A stretch of 64,000 nt of DNA from positions 2,019-66,018 of the forward strand of contig JAJEKB010019926.1 of assembly GCA_022393335.1 (NCBI GenBank), written 5' to 3'. This stretch comes from Macrotrachela quadricornifera (lineage: Eukaryota; Rotifera; Eurotatoria; Philodinida; Philodinidae). The position numbers were made by a program, and so were the translations under genes. The notes under the pieces are model-generated. The model made no database searches and had not been told where the DNA came from. It worked only from the letters and a program-made list of their open reading frames with translations. Below, piece after piece: positions 11,560 to 21,795 of this stretch; position 1 is the stretch's first letter; every line of letters begins with the position of its first letter.

Positions 11560-11990
11560 ATTGATTAAAACCCTTTAATCAAATTTAATCGATTATGTAA
11601 TAAAAAGCACAAAACGGCATGTGTAAGGACAGCTTTATATTTAAAACTCATCTCTTTCTATGATATATAACTTTAAAAAACCAGTCAAAATCGATTTTAA
11701 TCGATTAAATTCTTTTAAATCAGATTTAATCAATTATACGCAATAAAACGGTATGTGTAAGGACAACTATATATATAAAACTCATATTTTTCTATGATGC
11801 ATAACTTTGAAAAACCAACCCAAATCGATTTTAATCGATTAAATTCTCTCAAATCAGATTTAATCGATTATACGCAATAAAACGGTATGTGTAAGGACAA
11901 AACTTTATATATAAACCCAGAATTTCATACGAGACGTAGTTTTGAAAAAATCAAGACCAACTGATTTTAATCGATTATATGCCAAATAAT
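11560..11990. repeat. Tandem repeat, 134-bp unit, about three copies
   Basis: The marker 'cggtatgtgtaaggaca' begins at 11615, 11749 and 11883, a constant 134-bp spacing. Units also share 'ttttaatcgattaaattc' and 'aatcagatttaatcgatta'. The copies are well conserved, so this array is younger than the arrays at the left edge of the window. Confidence 0.85.
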
Positions 11991-12029
11991 AAGAAGTATG
12001 GTTTTGCGATAAAATCCTTTCCTTTCAAA

Positions 12030-12490
12030 AAATTTTGTTTTATTTTAGATATTGGTACGAGGTATACGAAGTAATCAATACATAATGCCAATGGTTCTTT
12101 CTGGCATGTTTTAATATTTTCAATACGAGATCAAATGTTCTTTCCTTTTTATATTTTAGACTTTAAGATAACATATGCAAAGTTTAAATGTATTATGGTT
12201 ATGATTCTATTTGGTATGTCTTCATATTTGCAGAATGAGATAAGATATTTTTTATTTCTTTTATAATAGATTTTATTACAATATGTGAACTATTCGATGC
12301 GGTATAAATATGATTCTATTCGGTATGATTTGATATGTTCAATACGAGACCAGATATTTTTCTTTTCTTATATTTTAGACTTTGTGACAACATATATGAA
12401 GCAATTCAATGCATTATGTTTATTATTTTATTTGATATGTCTTGGTATTTACAGTATGACGTCATATATTTTTTGTTTCTTTTATTTAAG
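12030..12490. repeat. Tandem repeat, about 108-113 bp unit, four copies
   Basis: The marker 'tattttagactttnngataacatatg' and variants occur near 12040, 12160, 12268 and 12378, each followed by 'ggtatgtcttcatatttgcag' like sequence and 'gagataagat'. Diverged copies. The open frame 12285-12533 follows the repeat. Confidence 0.65.
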
Positions 12491-12495
12491 ATACT

Positions 12496-13032
12496 GCCCA
12501 TGTGATTCAAACCGCTTCAAAACCGTCGGTTAACCGCGTTATACCGTCCGGTTAACTGAGCGCTTGACCGTTCCGCTTACCGCAGTCAAACGCGGTTAAC
12601 CGCGGTTCTTTTTCTATGTATTTTTTCATTTCCAACTGAACAAATATTTTTTTATTCTTAAAAAGTTGTCCGATTTTAGTCGAAATCATGCCTCCCTATA
12701 TTTGTAAGCATGCTGAAGCCGCTGGTACTAGCCACATCGCTTAATTTTACTTAATTTTGGAGTTTGAGTATAATAAAAGATGGCGCTGTGAAAAATAGTT
12801 ATTAGTTATAATCTAACCTATAGTGATCAATTTTAAGGATTTTTGTATAACATGTTCTCAGATGTAATAAACTGATTTTTTTTGATAAAAACGAACATTC
12901 TGACGATATTTGCTAACGAATTAGTAGAAAAATCAATAAAAGATAGGCTTAAAATGGAAAACCGATTCTAACTGACCGTTTTTGAAGAAACCGGCGGTAA
13001 CCGGCGGTTTTAATAAAAAATCGACGTCATGG
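12496..13032. repeat. AACCG/CGGTT-rich inserted block
   Basis: It begins 'cccatgtgattcaaaccgc' and ends with 'aaccggcggttttaataaa' followed by 'cgacgtcatggg', so the ends are roughly inverted (CCCATG...CATGGG). The left third has dense palindromic 'cggttaaccg' motifs, unlike the AT-rich host. Probably a separate non-autonomous DNA transposon nested in the block. I found no target duplication. Confidence 0.4.
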
Positions 13033-13166
13033 GTGGAACATTAAAAACTGGTAGACGTATGCTTTACACAGATGAACGAATGTCTCGACTAGTTCCATGT
13101 ATTATGGTGTGGCCTGATGTTATTTGAATAATGTTTTTCTTCGGATTTTATCGAATTGATTGACAA

Positions 13167-13328
13167 AGGACCTCGCCGAATCCTGATTGAAATCTTCTAC
13201 CCTGTGAAAAAAAACAAGGTAATGATTTTCTAAATGCCTGTATATAATGATATACAGGCATTTAGAAAATCATTACCTTATTTTTTTCCACGGAGTAGAA
13301 GATTTCAATCAGGATTCGGCGGGGTCCT
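13167..13328. repeat. 162-bp near-perfect palindrome
   Basis: Left arm 13167-13240 ('aggacctcgccgaatcctg...') is repeated as its complement at about 13250-13328 ('...caggattcggcggggtcct'), with only a few mismatches and a spacer of under ten bases around 'tataatgata'. It is a tiny foldback MITE by structure. Confidence 0.8.
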
Positions 13329-13794
13329 GTACTGAATTAAATGGAACTTTTCATCAAGCTATAATCAGATTATAAATTCATTTCTATGGATTTTAATCAA
13401 AACTATATTGATTAAAATAACAATTAAAATCTGTATAAGGTGAATTTTCTGCGGATTATAATAGACTTATAATCAATAATAATCGGATTTGAATTGATTA
13501 TAATTTTGATTTTGGTGCAGAAAAATCAGATTTATGATTTTGATTATGCCCATAGGATTTTAAAAATTTAATCAATTTTAATCACTGTTTTTTTTCAATG
13601 GGAACTTTTCCCAAATAAATGGATTATTATTGTCAATTGATGATCCAAGAGCTGATCCACTGAGTTCATCATGTATGTCAAATTGATTACGTATGAATTT
13701 CATCTCTTTTTTTTCTTTCTTCACCATCGTTTTTTTTCAATGAAGATAATGCAATATAATTACAATATCATAGAACAATTCTCTTATCAAAATC

Positions 13795-14765
13795 ATCATT
13801 AACAATTCTTTCTGGTTCACTGCAATCAAATCGAACACATCAATTTATGGCTTATATGGAAAATCGTCAAAATTCTTCACTTCAACCAACTGATTATTTC
13901 CTTGTTCGAATTGATGAAACTAATTCTCAAATGGATTGCTATGGTATAATTTCTTCTCAACATACTCTCGTTTTTTCGAATAAATATCTATATATTATTC
14001 TTTTTATAGTTGTATTATATCAACAATGTCTATTCCAAATTTCGAATTTCAACTTCTTATAATCCAACAGCATAAGTTGCTTTGTTTTCTGTTTGTTTAG
14101 AAAGTTATTCATCATTAATAAATATAACATGGAATATTTATCAAGGTTTGACTACATCTTTATCAACTATTCAATGAACATTATTTAATCAAACAGTTCA
14201 ATATCAAAATATTTGGTTTATTGGTAAAATATATTTCATATATCAATAATATTTCACACTGACTATTATAAGTACAAATAAAAATAATTTCAAAGCAACA
14301 AAACAATTATTTATTAATAATCTTCATGTGACATTTTGATGATTTGAAATTGTTTATTCATTTATATCAGAAATAAGTTCAAATGCATTGAATTTTATTA
14401 TAAATCAACCTCCTCAAAATGGATCTTGTTCAATTAATCCACTTAATGGTACAACAACTACTTTATTTACTATTTTATATTCCAGTTGATTTGATCAAGA
14501 TGAAAATAAAGATTATTCTTTATGTGGTACGAAACAATCCTTTTTTCCTCAATTTAGATGCATGAAATTATCATTACTTATAATTCAATATCGAAATTTT
14601 ATGTTCGATTACCTTGTGGAGATGATAATACATCAACACTCACTTTATCTTTTTATTCAAATTCGTGATACAGTTGATTGTATTATTGAATATAATATAA
14701 CTTCGGGTTATTATTATATCAGACTCATCGTGTATTAATGATTTAATAAATAGTTTTCAAAGTTC
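13795..14765 (+). pseudogene. REJ-domain protein fragment (polycystin/REJ type), decayed
   Basis: In scattered frames I can read 'SSLINITWNIYQG', 'NFIINQPPQNGSCSINP', 'FDQDENKDYSLCG' and 'SSCINDLINSFQSSSSQ'. The 'PPQNGSC-x-I-x-P' followed by a W/F-D-x-D-E-N segment is the signature of the REJ module found in polycystin-1-like and sperm-receptor-type proteins. Multiple in-frame stops and frame changes show it is dead. It is cut off on the right by the MITE starting at 14773. The open frame 13847-14062 is a piece of it. Confidence 0.6.
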
Positions 14766-14772
14766 ATCAAGT

Positions 14773-15135
14773 CAAGGGGGAAACAACTGAAACTTCGGAC
14801 TTGAAGTCCCATGAAGTCTTACTTTTTTCATGAAATCCGATGAAGTCTCATGAAGGTTTTTGAAGTCTCAAGGCATTGTTGAAGTCTTATGAAATCTTTG
14901 AAACTTTCAGATAAAATGATGAAGTCTTAGAAGCTTTCAGTTAAAATCATGAAGTCTTAGAAACTTTCAGATAACATGATGAAATCTTAGAAACTTTCAG
15001 ATAAAATGATGAAATCTTAGAAACTTTCAGTTAAAATGATGAAGTCTTATGAAGTCATTTAAAAAAAAATGAAGTCTCGCTTGTTGAAGTCCTTTGAAAT
15101 CTTTTGAAGTCTTCAAGTCAGCTGTTTCTCCCTTG
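14773..15135. mobile_element. MITE with CAAGGGRGAAAC ends and ~30-bp internal tandem repeats
   Basis: The left end 'caagggggaaacaactga' is mirrored by 'tcagctgtttctcccttg' at the right end. The interior is a tandem array of about 30-32 bp units of the type 'aaactttcagataaaatga' followed by 'tgaagtcttag', flanked by 'ttgaagtc' repeats in both halves. No direct target duplication is obvious. A 79-bp element at 43278-43356 has the same ends. Confidence 0.7.
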
Positions 15136-16183
15136 ATAATAATTAATTAATAACTTTGATTAATGATTTTCAGGTGTTTATAACAGAAAAACGATCTCTT
15201 CGTATTAAAATACAGTATGATAGGTAGCATAAGGAGCGGTCTCTTCAAGAGAAAGTTAAAAACTAATAACTTTTCGTTAAGTATTAATTAGTTTTCACAA
15301 TAAAAAAAAATGTTTTTCTAATTAGTTAATTAATCAATTAATGGACGAACGCATATTAGATTTAATCACTTTTTGTTCAGAAGATCGTCTTCTAATATGA
15401 ATAGTCTAATATACTGGGTGTTATATATTCGTTTGGGTGCGTTTATTTGTTAATTATACATTATCAGGATACTTATATTAGGTGCATCTTGTATCAGTTG
15501 AATCGATAGTTAGAAGTATAAACAATAATAGGTTAACGAAAATAAAAGAAAAGAAGAATAATGAATAAAGAGAAAGTAGCAATAAGACAATAAAAAAAGA
15601 ACACCTATGGAAGATAATAAATGAAAAAATTTCTTTAGAATGTATAAATAAGTAAGATAGATAATATTTCTAGTGATCGATTATTGTTGGGAGTAATTAT
15701 CGCTTGTTAGATGTTATTCACTTCATATATTTCGTACTACTATAATCAAGATCGAAAAGATATGTGAGCTCCACATTTTCGTCTCAAAGGGGCTGCGCTG
15801 ACAAGCTTTTTTGTATATACGAAGTTGAATTACGACAGCACTCAAGCGCAGAACTTAAAAGAAAATGGTAGACAATTATAAGATAAAATTTACCTGATGA
15901 TCAGGCGAATCGCATAAGTGAATAAACGTTACTTGTTTTTTATCCTTCTGATAATACTATATCGATTTTTGATGCGAACTCAACAAAAAAGCATTATTCT
16001 ATCCAAAAATAGTGTTCATATTTATAGATAATATTCAAAGTGTTCTTAATTGAATTAAATAAGTGAATATTTCTTTATTAGTAATAAGATTGGCAGTAAG
16101 GAACAAATTATTATTCATAAAAAAGTAAAAACGAAATATTAGATAATATTCATATGTGTCTGTTTGCAAGGAATGCAAGAAAG
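15136..16183. other. AT-rich intergenic sequence
   Basis: No gene, RNA or clear repeat identified. It separates the transposon-rich left arm of the window from the ependymin-like gene. Confidence 0.5.
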
Positions 16184-17033
16184 TTACGTAGCATGTAGAC
16201 ATTCTTCCGGTATATCAATTATGCTTCGATCTGTAATTTTTGGCACAAAATGAATAATTGTTTGTAAAGAGCTAAAACCTAAAATTATTAATATCAAATA
16301 GAAAATGTTTAAAATATCAATAATCGCTATTCTTATAATACAAAATAGTTGCTTACCAGTTTGTGGTACAGATACTTCCCCACGCAATGGAATACATAAA
16401 CCATCACGACTAACTGTTGAATAAGTGAGTGTCCCTTTACTTTTTATGAGCCATGTATCAGCTATTATTTTTTTACCATTATATGTATATGTATTTGAGC
16501 GCACATAAGATGCTATTGCTATAATAAAACAAAAGCATCACTGACATTGATGTTATAATAAAAATATAAATGAGAAAATATGAAGATTTATAGACCTGGT
16601 ATACATTCAGTTGGCATAACTGGCATTGGAGATATTGAACATGTTTTCGAAGCTTCGTCTATTGTATATATTTGTTTCTTCTTTATACTTTGAATAACCC
16701 ATATAAAATCTTCGCCTGTATGAGCTTGCCCGTTTACTGATCCACCTTTCATTCCCATCAAGCCACTATTTGCATCATACAATAAACTATAAGTTCCCTG
16801 TTAAGTTAACGCATAATAGGTAAAATGAAAAAACATCTATTTTAAAAATGTCTCACCTGAGTTTTTTCTATTGTACCGTCTAACGATGGAATACTATATG
16901 TTAAGCTTACATCTGCACTGAATTGTTTTGTCCAGCAACAACGTTTTGGTTCCTTTTTCAATGATCTTATGAATTTACTATTAGAACTGGATATAAGAAT
17001 AGAAATAGTAATGTATACGACGTAATATAGCAT
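16184..17033 (-). CDS. Secreted ependymin-like protein
   Basis: Four exons by GT-AG sites that keep the frame: 17033-16857, 16797-16596, 16518-16357 and 16278-16184, giving 211 residues, close to the usual ependymin length (about 200-220). The first roughly 20 residues are a signal peptide. Landmarks: 'CCWTKQFSAD' near residue 31, 'YSLLYDANSG' near 62, 'IYTIDEASKTCSISP', 'ECIPAIASY', 'TYNGKKIIADTWLIKSKG', 'GLCIPLRGE' and a C-terminal '...IDIPEECLHAT'. The paired Cys residues and the closing 'IPxxC' fit the ependymin/EPDR fold, a secreted or lysosomal lipid-binding jelly-like domain. The last intron is 78 nt and free of stops, so an uncorrected open frame reads through it. Family assignment is by motif and layout; function in rotifers is unknown. 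Confidence 0.72.
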
Positions 17034-17133
17034 GCTTTTTCAATGATGTTAACTATGCCAATCGAAGAAAGTTAATTTTATAGATCTAAAAAATTAAAAG
17101 AGTGGCAATAAGTATTTGTCACATAATCTGGTT

Positions 17134-17439
17134 TCATATCGTGCATGTTAAACAACTATGATAGACTATGGCAAGTAAAATCAACATGACTGGCGTCTCT
17201 GCCAATGTGTTACTGTTGTATATTTTACCAATTTGAATTGACTTACACAAAGTGTATCCAATAAGAATCTGCGTAAGAGAAATACTATTAAATTATTAAC
17301 TGTATACTTGGTATTATATACTCACCATAAAGACGTAAGGAGGAGAAATGAAAAATACAACAGATGTGACGTTTACCTTGAATTTACTCGGCACTCGTGA
17401 TATGATCGTGGGAGAAAAAAAATCATTTCTTTTCATCAT
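17134..17439 (-). CDS. Possible small two-exon membrane protein
   Basis: Two exons, 17439-17326 and 17268-17134, joined by a 57-nt intron with GTGAGT donor and ...ACGCAG acceptor, give 82 residues. The sequence has two hydrophobic segments, 'VTSVVFFISPPYVFMILIGY' (about residues 24-43) and 'PVMLILLAIVYHSCL' (about 64-78), with a short basic N-terminus. I do not recognise the family. Support is only the clean splice sites and the paired hydrophobic segments. It lies about 100 bp upstream of the start of the ependymin-like gene on the same strand, so it could alternatively be the 3' part of a longer gene whose earlier exons I missed. Confidence 0.35.
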
Positions 17440-17704
17440 TATTTATATTTTTTTTACTAAAACCTTGACTAACGTTATGGTGTTTTGAATCTATTTTTTT
17501 TTGGTTTCAACGATTTATTGTAAATATAATAAATCTACAGAAAAAGGACTAGAACGGAGTAAGCTGGAATACTGGTTTTGAGAGAAGGAAGAGAGAGATA
17601 AGGACTCATGACTTTAAGTCTTATGTCCTATTAGAAAGAGAAGTAATGATTATAACAGTTGTAAGAATGATATTATCATATTTGAAGTTAATCTATTTTT
17701 AACA

Positions 17705-18045
17705 CTCTTCTTCCCTCGACTGTAAGGAGGGTCATATGAAAAAAGATTCGTATGTTTGTATGTCTGTCCGTGTGTTTGCATCGGGGTCAAAAAACCATTG
17801 TAACATTAAATGGTTACTGTTGACCATTCATGACTGGAACTTAGTTGGATCCTAGATAATCGAGGTCGGGGAGTCCGAATCTGGGTACAAAACCGAGGTC
17901 AAAGGTCAAAAAAACTTCGATTTGGTGGCTCGAAGTTCTTAACTATTGATGGTCAAAACTTAGTTGAACCCTAGGTAATCGAGGTTGGTAAGGGCAAATC
18001 TATCGTTATATTTTTAGTATGTTGGATTAGGTATTTTTCGGAGGA
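17705..18045 (+). repeat. Dispersed repeat, copy A
   Basis: Starts 'ttccctcgactgtaaggagg' followed by 'gtcatatgaaaaaa' and then 'tgtatgtctgtccgtgtgt'. The reverse strand of 33862-33955 carries the same order of motifs ('tcgactgtcgggag', 'tcatatgaaaaaa', 'tttgtgtgtgtatttg'). Internally two segments repeat each other (around 17830-17870 and 17950-17995: 'ggaacttagttggatcctag' and 'aaaacttagttgaaccctag'). Confidence 0.55.
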
Positions 18046-20355
18046 TTGGACAACTTCTTCATCGGTGACAAAAATGAGGATTTCAAGTGGAAAAAAGGCT
18101 CCTCGGTCAAAAATGAATTTTTGCTTCTATTGAGAAAATAACATTGTAATCACAAATACGAATAATCATTTTATTCATAGGAAAAATGAATTTCACATAG
18201 AGAAAAATGATTCTATAATAAACTAAGTGTACATATATATATTTTATTTTCGTGTAGGAAAAATGAAAGTCAATAGGAATAATGATCATCTTAATAGGAA
18301 AAATGATTCGGACTGAATGAAAAATGTATGGAAAAATTAAAGATCACGTGATAAAATTGAACATATATAAAAGATCCACAGGAAATAGTATTCTTTTTTT
18401 TGAATATTAGGAATTGAATGTTTTAGGTCAATTTATGTAAATAATTTCTNNNNNNNNNNNNNNNNNNNNNNNNNNNNNNNNNNNNNNNNNNNNNNNNNNN
18501 NNNNNNNNNNNNNNNNNNNNNNNNNNNNNNNNNNNNNNNNNNNNNNNNNNNNNNNNNNNNNNNNNNNNNNNNNNNNNNNNNNNNNNNNNNNNNNNNNNNN
18601 NNNNNNNNNNNNNNNNNNNNNNNNNNNNNNNNNNNNNNNNNNNNNNNNNNNNNNNNNNNNNNNNNNNNNNNNNNNNNNNNNNNNNNNNNNNNNNNNNNNN
18701 NNNNNNNNNNNNNNNNNNNNNNNNNNNNNNNNNNNNNNNNNNNNNNNNNNNNNNNNNNNNNNNNNNNNNNNNNNNNNNNNNNNNNNNNNNNNNNNNNNNN
18801 NNNNNNNNNNNNNNNNNNNNNNNNNNNNNNNNNNNNNNNNNNNNNNNNNAATATTAGGAATTGAATGTTTTAGGTCAATTTATGTAAATAATTTCTCGAG
18901 TAAGTTGTATTTTGGTGCTGCAAGAACTACGAAAAATAGATGAGGGCGTAGCATTTTTGAAAAATGGACGTATGTTAATATACATCCTAAGAATAATTCT
19001 GTTTTCAATGCACTCAGATTGTTTGTTCAGTTACGCATCAGTATATTTTAGGAGTGGAAAAATCGAAACGCTTTTAGAAAAAGAAATGAATTAGAGACAC
19101 TAGGCTAACGAAAAATAAGAAGTATATTTTTATATATCACATAGAGAATTGTACATGAAGGAATTCTGTTTTTTTTCTAGTTGCATTTGTGTGTTTATTA
19201 TCCGACATTATAATAATGAATGTTGTTAAGAATAACTTTGCATCGAATCGATAAAAATAGAAGTCGTGTTTCAAATATACTGAGAGATGAATTAATGCAA
19301 TGGAAATGATATTAATAATGATTAGAAAAACGAAAACAGAATGAAAGTAACTTGAGGGATTGAAGAAAAAGTTATATGTCGTTGTTAGCTCGAAAATGGG
19401 CACGCTTAAGCTTTTATTTATATATGTATAGAATAGAAAAACACATGTATATGTATAGATAGGATCAGAACACACAAGAAGGTTACAGAACGAGCAAACA
19501 ATAACAATAAAGGTATAATGAAAAGAAAGAGATAAAAAAAGAATAAGGATAACCACTGAAGAGAGAGGGGATGAAGTCATCAAGGGTGGTAGTAATAATA
19601 CATCATCCCCAACGCTTTTAAATGCATGGTGAGGATGGCAGAAAATATTTTAATACGCCTTTTCCTATGTTGTGAGCGTTTGTATAACATATGTTGATTT
19701 ATGTACAGATATGTATATATGTATGTGTCACGGTTGTATATAGAGAAAGAAAAAAAGTTAATATCTCTCTCCGACGATATTTTTCTCATGAAACAAGGAT
19801 TCCTCTCACGAATTAATATTTCGTCCATTGTTGAAAAGACTTTATAATTGTTGTGTATTTTTTAAAAATATGACTAAAAAACTGTTTTCTTTTGGCAAAG
19901 AAAAAATGTTTTACAGGTATGAAATATTTTTATACTTCAATTCATACATTTTCTGACACACATCAATGTCAAGTTATATTATCGACATTAAAGCAAATAA
20001 TAATTTAGCATTGTAGTTTGTTTATCATGAATACTTCTATGGGAGATATTTTTCTTTTGCATCGGTTACTTTTCTTAGCAGTGAAAATCATTTTTCCGTT
20101 AGTTCTATATGTATATATGTATATGAAAATGTAAAGAGACATTTTTCTCTCTTATCTATCATTTTTCGTATCGGTGGAAATGATTTTTCTTCTGTCGAAA
20201 AGCATTTCTCCGCTGCACTTTGATTTTTCTAAGATTTCTTTACATGTATAGAAGTATACATATTTAAAGAGAAGCTTTCATATATTCATTTTTGACCTGA
20301 GAGCCATTTTTCCGCTTAAAATATTCATTTCTATCACCGATCGGAGTTTTGTCCA
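18046..20355. mobile_element. Long inverted repeat (diverged), possible foldback element spanning the gap
   Basis: Left arm about 18046-18330 and right arm about 20040-20355 are diverged inverted copies. Left 'atcggtgacaaaaatgagga' then 'ggtcaaaaatgaattt' corresponds, on the other strand, to 'atcggtgatagaaatgaata' then 'ggtcaaaaatgaatat'. Both arms are dotted with 'gaaaaatgatt' (or its complement) every 20-40 bp. The interior (18850-20040) is AT-rich with no supported gene; the minus-strand frames at 19137-19583 and 19580-19828 lack coding features. A gap of 400 N lies inside. Confidence 0.45.
18450..18849. other. Assembly gap (400 N) with identical flanks
   Basis: The 47 bases before the gap (from 'aatattaggaattgaatg' to 'aataatttct') are repeated exactly right after it. 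Either the two contigs overlap and should have been merged, or a tandem duplication was not resolved. Confidence 0.95.
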
Positions 20356-20520
20356 CTGCTGAAGCTTTATATCCATAATGACATGCCTAGAGAAAACCCG
20401 TTTGTTAAGTATATTGTTCTCCATTCTATCTATGAAAAAGTAAAATTATTTTATTGAGATCATTAGTAATACTTTATAAGGGCTCTCTCTAATCTTAATC
20501 GGTATGGATTTAAAGTGTGA

Positions 20521-20717
20521 ACATGCTTCCATTATTAGTAAAAAATTCAGCTCGGTTGTTCGAACCGTAGCGGAGATGTTTTATTTTTCCTTGGCATTGT
20601 GACTTTTAGGCCATATTCAGGATAGGGTAATAGCCAGTCTACCAAAATAAAAATTGAATATCTCCATTACGACTCGAGCAGACAAGCTGATTTTTTTACT
20701 AATAATAGAGATATGTT
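20521..20717. repeat. Inverted repeat, ~70-bp arms
   Basis: 20521-20590 and 20644-20717 are inverted copies: 'ccattattagtaaaaaattc' and 'gcggagatgtt' on the left match the complement of 'tctccattacgactcgagca' and 'gatttttttactaataatag' on the right. Spacer about 53 bp. Confidence 0.65.
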
Positions 20718-21177
20718 CAAGCTTCATATCTCGAAAGACATATCTAAAGTTTTTCTGATGTTTCTGAGGAGTAACTATGACATTCTATTAAAAAACTCTA
20801 GCATAAAGGAGCAAGATATTGATGATTTTTTTACTAATTTCCTTATGTAAAGTTTATAGGAGAGGTATAGCATTGTGCTAGCTTTGTTGAGTCACTAAAA
20901 TATAATGTGTCGCAATATACGATACATTTTTCTGTGAGAGTCCGCCACATATATACATGACAGGTGATATTTTAGTGGCTGTCACTAACCAACAGAAAAA
21001 GAATCTTTTACTCGTTCTGTTACATCGTAAGAAAAGGAGAACACATACATGCTTTGAAGCGAGCAAGTTATTACGAAACATTGGTAAACAAACTAACACA
21101 TGACTCACGAACCTACATATATATATATATGTATATATCAAAAAGAGAGTACACTACAAACTAAATAAAATATTCAA

Positions 21178-21795
21178 ATGGCACGTACCAATTTACCAGC
21201 ACATCTATTTAAATCTCTTCGTCTATCCAATCCAGAAAGTTACAACATTTATCTGATCGGATCTCGTCTATGGGGAACAAATACTGATGCAAGTGATTGG
21301 GATCTTCTAGTTGTGGGCAATGTATCATCAGGACAGCTTACTAGCCTTCATAAATCTCAATATGACATTAAACTACTTGATCGACAAGAGTTCATAGAGC
21401 AAGTAAAGCAAGGCTCCATTATAGAAGTTATCTGTGCTCTCATATCCAAAGAAGACATGCTCCAATGTGCTTTTGATACTGGTGATCTGCGAATAGATTC
21501 AAATGCTATAAAAACATGGCTGGCAGAACGACAAGTCAAAGATTTAGAGAAAGCAGAAAAGTTTTGGCAAAAAGGAAATCGGCAATTAGGCTGGAAAATT
21601 CTCCGACATATTCTACACGCAAGAGCCCTGTACAATTATCTCGTTGTTGCCCTTTCCGAAAGACGAGTCATTCTTACTGTTGATGATATACAGACTATCG
21701 TACATCCAGCTACATTACTATGTGACAAGGAGTGGATGCAGCTAGACTGGTCAAATGTGCATACGGCTATAATCGATGCATTGAAACTCGTATAG
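21178..21795 (+). CDS. Bacterial-type nucleotidyltransferase (Pol-beta/MNT fold), intronless
   Basis: Single open frame of 205 residues starting at ATG 21178. Residues 28-42 read 'GSRLWGTNTDASDWD': the Gly-Ser followed by Asp40-x-Asp42 is the active-site signature of the Pol-beta nucleotidyltransferase superfamily, and Asp63 in 'YDIKLLD' fits the third metal ligand. The C-terminal half (about 108-205) is helical, with 'GWKILRHILHARALYNYLV', as in proteins where an NT domain is followed by a helical substrate-binding region. The substrate cannot be told. An AATAAA follows the stop at 21843-21848, and an AT-dinucleotide tract lies just upstream. Lack of introns among intron-containing neighbours and its prokaryote-like size suggest horizontal acquisition, which bdelloids are known for, but this is inference. 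Confidence 0.8.
   Translation: MARTNLPAHLFKSLRLSNPESYNIYLIGSRLWGTNTDASDWDLLVVGNVSSGQLTSLHKSQYDIKLLDRQEFIEQVKQGSIIEVICALISKEDMLQCAFDTGDLRIDSNAIKTWLAERQVKDLEKAEKFWQKGNRQLGWKILRHILHARALYNYLVVALSERRVILTVDDIQTIVHPATLLCDKEWMQLDWSNVHTAIIDALKLV

Larger units (their letters stand above)
10716..13605. mobile_element. Composite repeat block with inverted ends and AATCGATT-rich termini
   Basis: The ends are inverted copies: 'gttcccattgaaaaa' at 10716-10730 and its complement at 13591-13605. Both subterminal regions (10730-11010 and 13340-13590) are packed with variants of 'aatcgattataatcaatt', suggesting subterminal binding repeats of a DNA transposon. Between them are two internal tandem arrays, an AACCG-rich block and a 162-bp palindrome, so it looks like an old element that received later insertions. 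No direct target-site duplication was visible and no transposase is encoded. Confidence 0.5.

Noticed and set aside
14773..15135. Possible CRISPR-like array (30-bp repeats)
   Set aside because: The repeats are contiguous without spacers, are diverged and lie between transposon-type inverted ends.
19137..19828. Two adjacent minus-strand frames of 148 and 82 residues
   Set aside because: Low-complexity Tyr/Phe/Ile composition inside a repeat-bounded AT-rich region, with no recognisable domain or splice sites.
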